Assembly (NCBI GenBank): GCA_932521025.1
Contig: OW051472.1
Coordinates: 5,084,001-5,148,000 of the forward strand
DNA from: Oscheius onirici
Lineage: Eukaryota; Nematoda; Chromadorea; Rhabditida; Rhabditidae
Reading direction: 5' to 3'
Length of the DNA stretch: 64,000 nucleotides
Both the position numbers and the translations under genes were made by a program. The notes beneath the pieces are model-generated. The model worked only from the letters and a program-made list of their open reading frames with translations. It searched no databases and was not told the DNA's origin. Positions 49,701 through 59,742 of this stretch are shown here, one piece after another (within the stretch, counting starts at the first letter, position 1; the number at the start of each line of letters is the position of its first letter).

Positions 49701-52700
49701 AATTAAAAACAGTATATAACAACTTCAATACAGCAAAATTTTTCAGTTGGCTCCGCCGTTTCGGACATTACAGCCGACAACGCCTCGGATCTGGAAGAGG
49801 AAGCCGCAGCTCAAGACGAAGTGGGCTCCGTTTCCAGCAGTCAAGAAGCTCCCCAGGAGGACAGAATGCTGCTTCTGGACGAAGATGCCGAATCCACGCT
49901 ACCCGATAACGTGTCGGACGTTGGCGGAATAAGTGGACGAGGATCTCCGAGTTTGAGTGGCCGAGACACGCCGTTGAGTCAAGGTCCTCGCGACGGTGCA
50001 GACAATGTGGCCGTCTCTTTAGTGTCCGGCGCAGGGCCGGAGGATCTGGCCTCTCGCGGTAATCTTCCAGCTGTTCCCGTAGCTGTCAAGAAGCAGAATG
50101 CCGAAGGACTCGAGGAAAAGTTTGGAAAGTTCACGGTTCCGAGCTCTGGCACTTTAGGCTCTTGTCGTAAGCTGTTTCTAATCGAAAAACAAACTTTTGG
50201 CTTCAGGAGATGATCAACGATCAATTCTATCCGAGGCATGGTCGACAAATGTCGTTGCCTCGGATGACGAAGGAGGAGTAGTCCCGTCCGGACGGTCACT
50301 TCTTGCCCAGCTGCCTGTTGAAGGGTACAGCTCGCGACAGAGACCTATCAACAGGTCAGTATGTTTTTAGAACATTCTGAAGTTACAATTTTTCAACTTT
50401 CTAATTGTGTAAATGGATTTCAACTCGTGCGATAAGCAACAGCACGATGTTTTTCTCCAAGATCCGCTCCTGGACCTAACGTTTAATTTTCAGAACTGGT
50501 TCGATGACTGGCGGAGCCGAAGATCGCAGTGATACGTGGTCATTGGACGCCGTTGCCAGCGATTCTGAAGTTGATGGACGTGAGAAGGAGCGAGCTGTAA
50601 GAGGCTGTTTTTTTAGTCCACTTACCGCCTTTTTTAGAATGTCACTCTTTCCGAAAGCCAGCCACCTCAAATTGTTAGGGAAGTGCCGATTGCGCCACTG
50701 ATTGACGTCTCCGTTCCGAATGACACGTCGCTGGAACGACGTCGCAGCAGCGGAAGTTCATTCTCGTACCCGAGAAGCGAGACAGATTCGGACTTTGTGC
50801 CACGCAACAATCTTCTTCCGATTCGAGGACATCCCAGTCAGTCCAGTACGGAAGAGGCCCAAATTGCTGAAGAGGTTCTTCGAACAGTTGATGCGCCATT
50901 CGAAGAACCGAGCTGTTCAACGGGTGGAAAGAAACGAAGCAGTCTGTTCCAGGGACTCCAGAGAGTCAGCGACAAGGTCATTCGCGGAATCAACAACACA
51001 CCGTTGAGACAACTCCCTCAATCGTCAACAATCTCGGACTTTTTCGGAGATTTGAGGGAAAAGAGGCGCGGAAACGTTCCCGAGAGCCACAGTGAGAATC
51101 GTCTGTCAGGTTCGGATCACCTTTCTTGTCATTTTTGAAGATTTTGACTTTGGCTGCGTAACGACTGTAATAGCCTGAGAATATTTGCACATATCGTAGT
51201 CAACTTGTTGAACATGTTGAGTTGGTTGCTGCTTATTTATATTTTATTTTTGTATATTTATAGTTTCGAGACCATTTGCTATATAGGTGCTAGGTTTTTT
51301 AGATATTCAAATTTTGTGGCATAATCATGTTCGTGGCGCATCCAGTTGATTTAAATCGGTCTTGTAAGAATAAAAGACTACAGTATCGTACCCTGCAAAA
51401 TGCCCAGTCTACATCGTATTCTTTGCAGAACTGGACGGCAGATCAGCCGAAGATATACTGAAAAAGTATCAACGGCAGACCAGCACATCTCCAGGAGAAT
51501 TCAGCCCAAATATGTCACCGCCACTGGAAATGGCACCGGATTTGCCATCAGGCGAGCCAGAAGCCATTCCCTATTACGATCCGGACAACATTTGCGGATG
51601 TCGAGCTTTTGGAGACGCGAAGAGGAAGCTGCGACAGGTCTTGGGCAGCGTCGGAAGTATTTCCATCAACAGGATTCCGGATGAGGGCGGAATGCGCGTT
51701 CGTCCGGAACGGGAGCAGCTCCAGGTCGTGTTGAGAACACTGCTGGCCGAGGCGATCAACGGTCGTCAGCAGGTGCTCTCGGCTCACGTTCGTGAAGTTC
51801 TCCGCTGCCTGAACACGTTCGACAACAAGGGAATTCATCTTCTGCTGCGGACGCTGAAGGACGAGCTCCGTCAACGAGCCTGCTATGTCAGCTACCTTCA
51901 ACAGTCGCGACTGTCTCTTCTTCGTCTGATCAGCTACGTGGAACAGCTCAATCTTCGAATTTCTAGGTATTATAGCATAATTTCGAGAAATTTGATACTT
52001 CTTTAGAGATAAAACGTTGACGGAGGAGTGTATCGTCGATATTCTGGTGCGATTTTACATGGAAAACAAGGACAGCCAGCTCAGACGGTTCATTCAGGAA
52101 TTTTCACAGCTTCATGCTCAGGTACTTTGTTTTTGATTTAAACGGGGGTACAACTGCTAAAAATGGTTCAGCAATCTGTTTCAAAAAAACCTGCAAAAAA
52201 CAACATAGAACGCCTCAAGGTAAAAAAGTTTTTTAAAGTGATAATACAGCTGTGGCAATGGGCTAAAATTTAACAATTTTTTACCAAATTAAACAACAGA
52301 GTAAGCGGAGTTTTTTTTAGAGAAGTTTACTCTGCTGAAGAAAACTGGTGAAGAATAAGCGGTAATGCGTTGATTTCATAAACATCTTGGAAGTGAATTA
52401 CTTTTTTTTGTGAATTGAAAGGTAGCTTATTTGGAAACGTGATCGCGCGTTACGTACCAAACAGAATGATACACTGGGATTCTCGGTTGACACCAGTTTT
52501 TGATCGACCAATTGGTCCGGCTCCTTCTTACTGTAAAGACCACTTTTAGGACGAAAAGATTGAATGTCTAAATCGGGCTCTGAACAGTCTCTTCAAGAAG
52601 ATCCCTTCGGCCTCGATGTGGAAAGACGTCACGCCGAGCATGAAGGAATACCTTCAGAAGGCACTGGAACGAGTCGTCATGACCCAGATTCACGGAATGG

Positions 52701-53430
52701 CCTTTTATCCGAACCTGGAAGCGGATAGACATCGTGACGAGTCAGTTCCTAGCTCTCTTTCTCTTCAAACACCGAATTTTTAGAGTGTTATATCGTGCCC
52801 TGGTCAAATTGGCCAGAACAATAACCACCGATCACCCGATGCTCCGAATTCCGAAAGTGCTGCACGGTGAGGCTCCGTGGCCCTCAGCTCAGGCCGAAAT
52901 TACCATTTTAAATGCTTACAAGTCAGCTCGAGACAAGCTAGCGTGTATTGTCAGGTAAAAATCCTTTCCATATTGTAAAAATTAGCTTTTTAGATGTTGT
53001 GAAACGATAAGTAACTTGGTCTCTTTGGCAGGAACAGGAGCTGCCGCAGCTGACGATGTCACGCCGGTCCTGGTATACGTCCTAATTCAGGTTTGTTCTC
53101 TCTTCTTCTCACGTTGTATATCGAGAATTTGGAGGTTTTGACTTTATACTGTAGCCACCATTTGTAACACAGTCGTGAACTTAAAAAGGTTGAGAAAGTC
53201 TCACTTTTTCGTTTGAAAGTGAACTGATATGTTTTGTGGGACAGCTAGGACAGAAAGGAGCAAATTTTCTCCGAATTTCAGTAATTGCAAATTTTCAGGC
53301 GAATCCGCCCGCTCTGCTCTCAAACGTCCAATACATCCAGAGCTTCGGAGGCACGCTGCTAAACGGAGCCGAAGAGTACTGGTGGACGCAGTTTCTGGCA
53401 GCCATCGAACTCGTCAAAACTCTACTGTGA
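46721..53430 (+). CDS. GAPVD1: GAPVD1/RME-6: RasGAP and VPS9 domain endocytic Rab5 GEF
   Basis: Nineteen exons (first 46721-46876, second only 32 nt at 46989-47020, last 53299-53430) all join in phase to 1335 aa. The N-terminal third is a RasGAP-like domain (LICTDLIVTSLLCPAITNP, SMTGEEMLKRPHFMGSVWEV). The middle is long, acidic/Ser-rich and disordered, with SAEDILKKYQRQ as in GAPVD1. The C-terminal fifth is a VPS9 domain (TEECIVDILVRFYMEN, MTQIHGMAFYPN, ADDVTPVLVYVLIQANPPAL, EEYWWTQFLAAIELVKTL). Such proteins activate Rab5 on clathrin-coated pits and early endosomes. The ATG is 22 nt downstream of a TTTTCAG. Intron 2 hosts a foldback transposon (47187-47588), and intron 15 one arm of an inverted repeat. 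Confidence 0.93.
47187..47588. mobile_element. Foldback MITE in GAPVD1 intron 2
   Basis: A 402-bp element begins GGTAATAGTTCGGCAGGCA and ends with the exact inverse TGCCTGCCGAACTATTACC. The arms pair over roughly 155 nt around a short loop. Both flanks carry AATTTTTT (47179-47186 and 47589-47596), a perfect 8-bp target-site duplication. Termini and the internal TTTTATCGAACTCA motif are shared with the outer element at 10546-11438. No protein is encoded. Confidence 0.88.
52313..52473 (+). repeat. Inverted-repeat arm 1, in GAPVD1 intron 15
   Basis: About 155 nt beginning near AGAGAAGTTTACTCTGCTGA and ending near ACAGAATGATACACT are the reverse complement of 53634-53792 with only a few differences. 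The arm lies wholly inside an intron. Confidence 0.85.
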
Positions 53431-53555
53431 TTTCTGTATATTTCGCTCCTTTTCTTACTTTTTAGTTTAATCCACGTTTTCACAAATTTTCCGCTTGCTT
53501 GTTGTACCTAAATGTAATACGTTTAAATACGGGAGTTTTGCCATTGTAGTGACGA

Positions 53556-53561
53556 AATAAA
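53556..53561 (+). terminator. AATAAA polyadenylation signal (GAPVD1)
   Basis: AATAAA lies 126 nt after the GAPVD1 stop codon. Confidence 0.55.
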
Positions 53562-53633
53562 GAGCCAGATTTAAAAGTTTTGGCGATGTATTGCAGCTGT
53601 TTTTTACGCTTTTGTATTTCCAACAATTTTACC

Positions 53634-53792
53634 AGTGTATCATTCTGTTTGGTACGTAACGCGCGATCACGTTTCCAAATACGCTACCTTTCAATTCACA
53701 AAAAAAAAGTAATTCACTTCCAAGATGTTTATGAAATCAACGCATTCACGCTTATTCTTCACCAGTTTTCTTCAGCAGAGTAAACTTCTCTA
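53634..53792 (-). repeat. Inverted-repeat arm 2, downstream of GAPVD1
   Basis: This is the reverse complement of 52313-52473, lying in the 550-nt gap between the GAPVD1 stop and the next gene. The rest of that gap shows no coding frame. Confidence 0.85.
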
Positions 53793-53980
53793 AAAAATTA
53801 TATCTTGGAACTACATATTCTTTTCGACGCTATCTCCTCAAAAAAAACTACTCTCCAAATTACTAAGAGATGACCAAACTCGACATGTTGTCTTAGTTTC
53901 AACAACTGTGCGGACATTTAAAGAAAAGGGTACCGCTGTTTTTAGAAGATTCTTTCATGTTAACGAGATTTTTTTTTCAG

Positions 53981-54998
53981 ATGAACACAAACAAGTCGTG
54001 GAACAGCGAACAGTACCATCCGATAGCCCACTGGAATGAGCTGGAGGGCGCGGTGAAAATCATTAGATCCGAATTGTCAAAGGACGATTTCAAAAGGTAC
54101 TTTTAATCTGGATCTAGCTCAAAATGTGCTCAGATACTTCACGGTCTTGTACAAATTCACCTCCGGCGTCTATCTCTTCCATACGCTGAAACATGAACTC
54201 GCATGGCTCCCTACCGCTTCCCAAGATGCCAACGAGACGCTTCTTACAAGAGTGAGGAACTGCTGTTCGCTGGTCGAGAACACTTTCGATGATGGCGAAG
54301 GAGATCTTCCTGTTGAGGAAAGCTTCAATTTTTGTGGGTTAATTGACTAATTTTTTAAGGACCGACTGCTCCCCCATCCCGGCAGTATCAATGCTCGATT
54401 CCTTTTACATTGTCTGGAACACAAATTGCCGTGTCCAGAAGAGGACTTCGGATTGCGCATTAATCGGACACTACGGGTACATTTAAGTGTTTTTTTCTAC
54501 GATCATGTTCAGGAATCGCTTTACGATCTGATCGAAATGGCTCTCCGGATGAAACTGCCCCTGAAGGTTGCCGAAAATGCCTTTCTCAAAAACTATATGA
54601 CGGTAAATGGGAAGAAGACTGTCCTCAATTCTCGCGACTTTTTCGATTCTCTTTCTGTAAGTTTTGTCTCTAAATAGTCTATACAACAGCTACTGAGACG
54701 AACTAGATCTTTGAAACTTTCATACAAACGTTGGATGAAGATACTCGGGAAAAGCTACGTAGTTAATGATTTAAATTTTGGCTGATTGTGAGTATCCCAT
54801 TTTTGCACGTTATATTTTTGGCAACAGGTCTCGCAACGAACATTGGTCTGGTCTAATTTTCTCCCTAGCAGCTAAGCATAATTCCAATTAATTCAGTTCA
54901 ACGACGATCTTCAAGAGCAGGTAGAAAATTCCGAGCCTCTTTCCATCTTCTACGACAAAATGTGCCGTCTCTCGACTTTCCGCAACAAGGCCGACTGA
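53981..54998 (+). CDS. Orphan 218-aa protein, function unknown
   Basis: Five exons (53981-54096, 54134-54311, 54360-54476, 54513-54656, 54897-54998) join in phase to 218 aa. The ATG directly follows a TTTTTTTTCAG acceptor, which favours trans-splicing. The protein is soluble and looks mostly helical: HWNELEGAVKIIRSELSKD, FHTLKHELAWLP, an acidic DDGEGDLP, then FLLHCLEHKLP, LYDLIEMALRMKLPLKV and a C-terminus ending FRNKAD. I do not recognise the family and see no catalytic motif. It lies 550 nt downstream of GAPVD1 on the same strand. The donor of exon 2 (CCT|GTTGAG) was chosen because later alternatives break the frame. Confidence 0.6.
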
Positions 54999-55086
54999 TC
55001 TCTGTTTAACTGGTGTGTCCCTTCTGTGATTATTTCCCTGTACTGGTCTTGTTGTCTTCTAATTTATATGAATTTATTAACCCTGT

Positions 55087-58000
55087 CTAAAATCTGATAT
55101 CATCTTCATCCTGTATTTCCTGACCCACCGTCTTCATATCGCCAACAGAACTCTGAAAATCTGTTTTCCGAATCTTTTTCCGTCTTACCCTGCTTAAAGG
55201 CCTAATAGATCGAGCATCTTCGGAACTACACGAGCTGGAATCATCGTCGCCGGCGCCGTCTTCTTTCAAATAGTAACGGTAGTCGTAGTAGTAGACGGAC
55301 ATGAGGGTAAAGACACCAATGACGACGGCCATCGCGCCTCCGAAGGCAAAAAACTGGGTGGCGGCGTTGGAGAAGGGGTTGATGGCCGTGATCAGAATGA
55401 TGATGGCGTCTCCCAGAGCCGTGGTAAAGAGCCAGAGAGCCTGGACGACGGCCTTCATTGATGGAGCCGACTAAATTTGTTCTCGGTGTGCAAAATATAG
55501 CGAAAATAGGAGTAAAGTTATTTTCCCTTCATAAAGATAGCTCTTACGCCGAAAGCGGGAAGAACGATATGCTCCGCGCCAGGGATGTGCGAAAGTACCG
55601 TATACTCGAAAGTCGAAAGCCGCCATGGCGCACCAACTTTTAATCATTGGCGTCGATAAGCAGCTGATTTTCAAGTCTTCTTGAGTATCGACGTCTATGG
55701 TTAAGAGTTGGCGCGCTACTCTCGACTTTCGAGTATACGGTACTTTCGCACACCCCTGCTCCGCGCAGACATCATATGCTAGCTACCACTTTTTACCTGT
55801 GAGTAGGCGAATTCGTAGCCAGTAATGGAGAACAAGATTTCGGCGGCTGTGATGGTGACAATTTGAGGAATCTGCCACAGGATTTTCACCTTGTTCGAAC
55901 CGACAAGTTGCCAGGTTTGAAGAGGAGCCAGGACACCGACAGTTTTATTCTGAATTGGTTTTTTAGCAATGCACGAAGTATGCTCACCTCAGCTCCAGTC
56001 ATGGCGAGCACGTAGACGCCTCCCTGTTCGTGGTATTCAAATTCGTAGAAAGCATCCAATACGCTGGTGTTTTCGGCGCTGTAAGTTTTGTAAGAGGCAT
56101 CTTTTGGCTGGTTCAGAAGGTAGTACAAATGCCATTTTCCCGGCTTCACGGGTTTGAAGTCGTACATAGTAAAGTTGGCACCATCGCGATTTCCACCTTT
56201 GAACATCGGGTAGTCGATTCTGTCGTCCTGAAGATTTTAACATGCTTCTTATTTCCGATCAACTTCTTATTAGAAAACCCAACAAAATTCCTTTAATCGA
56301 ATGACTCACAATCAGTCCATTTTACACGTTCTAAAACATTTTCACTGCCGGACACTGACAAATACCGAATGAAAGAAAAATAGTCTTTGTGGATTTCATC
56401 TAGGGATAACTCTTAACAGGTTTTTTCATTAACTGAAGTTTAAGACGGGGAAATTGCTCAAGTTCAGAAAAAAAACAAGTAAAGACTCACTCCTTTAGAA
56501 ATCAACACGTGCACTTACATGATTATTGTTGTAGCTGGTCTCCCACCAGTAAAAATCGGACGGTCGTTTGGGATTGCACGGATTATTTTTATCGTAATAC
56601 TTGTCTCCCGGCTTGTAGACCCGACACAGGGCCATGTTACCCGCATAGCTCGTATCCAAAGCGGCAGCAATTCTGAACATTTCTAAGCATCTAGAGTCTT
56701 CTCAAGCAGTATACCCAATAGAAAACTCCCCAGTTCCTTCCGTCGGCTTGTCCGGCTTGGCTTTTGTGTAGTAGAGTCCGTTGTTATTGATTCCGACAAA
56801 GTAGATCTCCTTGTTTTTGACAGTCATGTTAAAATTCGTGGGGAGATTGGGACATTTTCCAATGTATGTTAAGTTGAGCATCACTGGCCAAGTCGTGTCC
56901 TTTTTTACCTTGCCAGAAAAGGAGACGTGGAAAGTTGAAGTATGCAGTTTCTTGTCGTCGGTCATCGTCTAATAACTGTGCGTTGAACGAATTTAAATTA
57001 TAATATACCCCGTTGAAGGTAAGATTACGAATGTCCGATCCAATCATTGCCGTAATGTTGCAATTCGGGCTTTCGATTAGCTGATTCCAGACAGAGATGT
57101 ACGCCTGACCGTTGTTCGGAAGCGACGGGAGACTCGGCTAAAAGTCTCTTCGTAGTCCCTTAACCGGAAGGAAGAATGCAAAAGCATCGTAGACCCCAAA
57201 TTTTAATTGCACAACAACTCTTGACTTCTTTTTCTTTCAAAGTTTACGCAGCCTGCGCCAGTGTTGTCTGTTTCCTCTTTTGGGTATACGGTAGTATCTG
57301 ATCAAAATCCTTACATTGATTCCCAACTGGACGAAACCAGACATGACAAAGGCGAGAGCGGCCAGAAGACCACCTCCGACCATCTTTCTCAACGGCGTCA
57401 TCGTCATACAACATTCCAAGAGAGGATAGACGATGATTTGGAAGATTGGAATGAAGACGAGGATGAGCACGGCGTTGAGAACTTGCATCTGATCGGGCAG
57501 GATCATCAGAGTGTCGGACAGACGACAATCCATTTGGATAGCTGAAGATTTGATTACTGAAAGAGCTCTGGAATTTGCCTTGAATGAGCCAGATGGAAGA
57601 CTGTTGGTTGTAGAGAGCCCAGAACATTGGCACCGGAAGGAACATGATGATGACACGCAGCAGCTGCTTCACATCGTCCACCAGGTTAGACTTGTGACAA
57701 ACTTTCGGAGTACAACTGAAATTCAACTTGGGTTTGAGAGCCAAGATGTGCTATAGCGAAGCCATGCATGGATTTTAGAATAAGCGAGAGTCGGTTTATT
57801 TTTGGGAGGGTTACTGTAGCTTCCGTAACTCGAATCAGTTGACGACAAAGTTATAGGCATTACTGCAAATTTGGGCGCAGATCCTAAAAGTATACTGAAC
57901 TGTCCATCGCTGATCCTAAATTTGGAACGGATCGGACAGAGTATTTTCGGAAAACTGACCGAGTTGACCTCCGCCTATTCGTTCTGCTTACATGCAAAAC

Positions 58001-59742
58001 ATCAACTCTTAGCCATTGATTTTGATACTCAGCTGTTTTTGAATCACACTACGCTCAAGATTAGAAGCGTTACTACAAAGATCCAACTGACCGAGGGTCC
58101 TTCTCACAGTCGTGGTCGGCCATGTAGTGGTCCAGCCAGTGTTCTTTCGACTCTTTCGACTTGACCTTGTTGGAGACGGCATGCTGAAAGATACTGTACT
58201 GATTCTTGATGGTCAAACTTACGCCCATGAGTCGAGCAATCTCTCCAAAAATGTTCTCTTTCGGAGCTCGCTTCTTGTACCAGAACGATCCAGCCATGAA
58301 GACACCCGTAGCGACAATCATCAGTAAGGCGGGAATACCAAAGGCCAGTGGATAGCAAGAGTCTTGTCCCATACAGGGCATAGCTAAAAATGGTTCAGAG
58401 AAAGAAGAAAACCGAACTGACATCGGAAGAGGGGAGTGATAAAAGTCGAGATCATGGAGCCGGCGTTGATGGAAAAGTAGAACATGGAGAAGAAGATGGA
58501 GATCATTTTTTCCTGAGCTGGGTCGAACTGGTCAGCACCGAAAGAGTTTACGCAAGGCTTAATTCCTCCAGTTCCGAGGGCGATGATGAAGAGACCGGTG
58601 AAGTCCAGACCGCTGAAAGGATTTGAGCGGTCTTGCTAGAGGCATTCGAACTGTCGCTTCAGACAAGGCTGGCTCAACTGTAAGTAACAGAATCTGTCCG
58701 TATTCTAAGTTCACATCCAAGCCTGCATTTTTCTCAGGTCAGTATTCTTATTTGGATCAAATAACAGTCCAGTTTGCCTCCTAGAGCGTTAGTAATTTTA
58801 TGATTTCCGATGGTACCCCCTCCCCCTAAATTTTCATCAACTGCTGTGCTTCTGACTGACTGTTTACCGGAGGCTTCCTTGACTCACTTCATATGTGTCA
58901 CTTGTTATCATTCTACTGTATTGCTTCCGCTCTGTTTGTTTTGTCTTAAATACTAGCCAAATAATAACAACTCACGGATGGATGCTGGACTCTGAATTTT
59001 TCGTAGACGAGATGGCCAATATGATCTGTCCGCAAGCGTAGAGAATAGAGACGGAAAAGATGGTCCTAAATTGAACTTCATAATTGTACTGCTCAAACTG
59101 TTAAAATGGCTTTCACTGATTCAGGAAATACAACACATTTTTAGGTATTAAAGCTATATTTTTCGACGTTCTGCAAAGGGCTACAACTTTGTGGAACATT
59201 TGAAAAATGGAAGATGCTATTTTTTAACTCGAAACTAGTATATGTTTTTTGAAAAGTGTGGGTGTATATTTCAGTTCCCCGGCTCACCAAAACTTTCCAA
59301 TGTAACCATCAGCCAGGACGGATCCGAAAATGGGCATGGTGTAGCAGAACATGTCGAAGAGGTTGAAGAAGACTGTAGCCGAGTTGTCCGTGAACTTCAG
59401 CACATTGAGGAGGTAGAGGATGAGGACGGCTGAAAGTTTTTTTCCCTCAATAGTACATAGTCTCTCTTATCGTCTCGCCCCAGAAGACAGATTTTACGTG
59501 ACTCTTTTGCTTATCTTTTTTTGACTGGAAACCTCGCTCTGATCTTCAAAATCGTCTTACAGAGCCCAGATAAGAATAATGGACTTACTCCTCATTCCGT
59601 AGTAGGAAAATCGCTCGCAGAACTCATTGGAAACGATGCAGAAGGTCGTCTTCGGCCAGTGTCGTATCATGTCGCCCCAGCTGGTAAAGACCACGACCGG
59701 CGGCTGCCGAGGCTTGTCTACTCCCTCATTTGGAGACGACAT
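55087..59742 (-). CDS. PEPT/SLC15 proton-coupled oligopeptide transporter
   Basis: Fourteen exons on the minus strand (first 59742-59589, last 55470-55087) join in phase to 835 aa. The N-terminal POT-family signature is FPKTT-like (HWPKTTFCIVSNEFCERFSY) followed by GMRTVLILYLLNVL. Next come MPIFGSVLADGYIGKFW, the second POT motif GTGGIKPCVNSFGADQFDP, a long lumenal/extracellular domain between late helices, and VKILWQIPQIVTITAAEILFS with TGYEFAYSQAPSMK near the end. Such carriers import di- and tripeptides with protons, in nematodes mainly in the intestine. The tail is acidic and Ser-rich. The intron at 57578-57542 uses GC-AG; homology (WLIQAIQM) leaves no doubt about that junction. A hAT-type MITE sits in the last intron. 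Confidence 0.94.
55580..55758. mobile_element. hAT-type MITE in the last PEPT intron
   Basis: A 179-bp palindromic element begins CAGGGATGTGCGAAAGTACC and ends with GGTACTTTCGCACACCCCTG; the arms continue through the shared GTATACTCGAAAGTCGA. CTCCGCGC (55572-55579 and 55759-55766) is a perfect 8-bp target-site duplication. CAGGGRTG ends with an 8-bp duplication are typical of hAT elements. There is no coding capacity. Confidence 0.9.
57542..57578 (-). other. 37-nt GC-AG intron in the PEPT gene
   Basis: On the minus strand exon sequence ends CATTCAAG, the intron begins GCAAAT and ends CTTCAG, and the next exon starts CTATCCAAATGG. Splicing here gives WLIQAIQMDCRL, which follows the conserved transporter sequence; no GT donor can do this. 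Confidence 0.85.
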
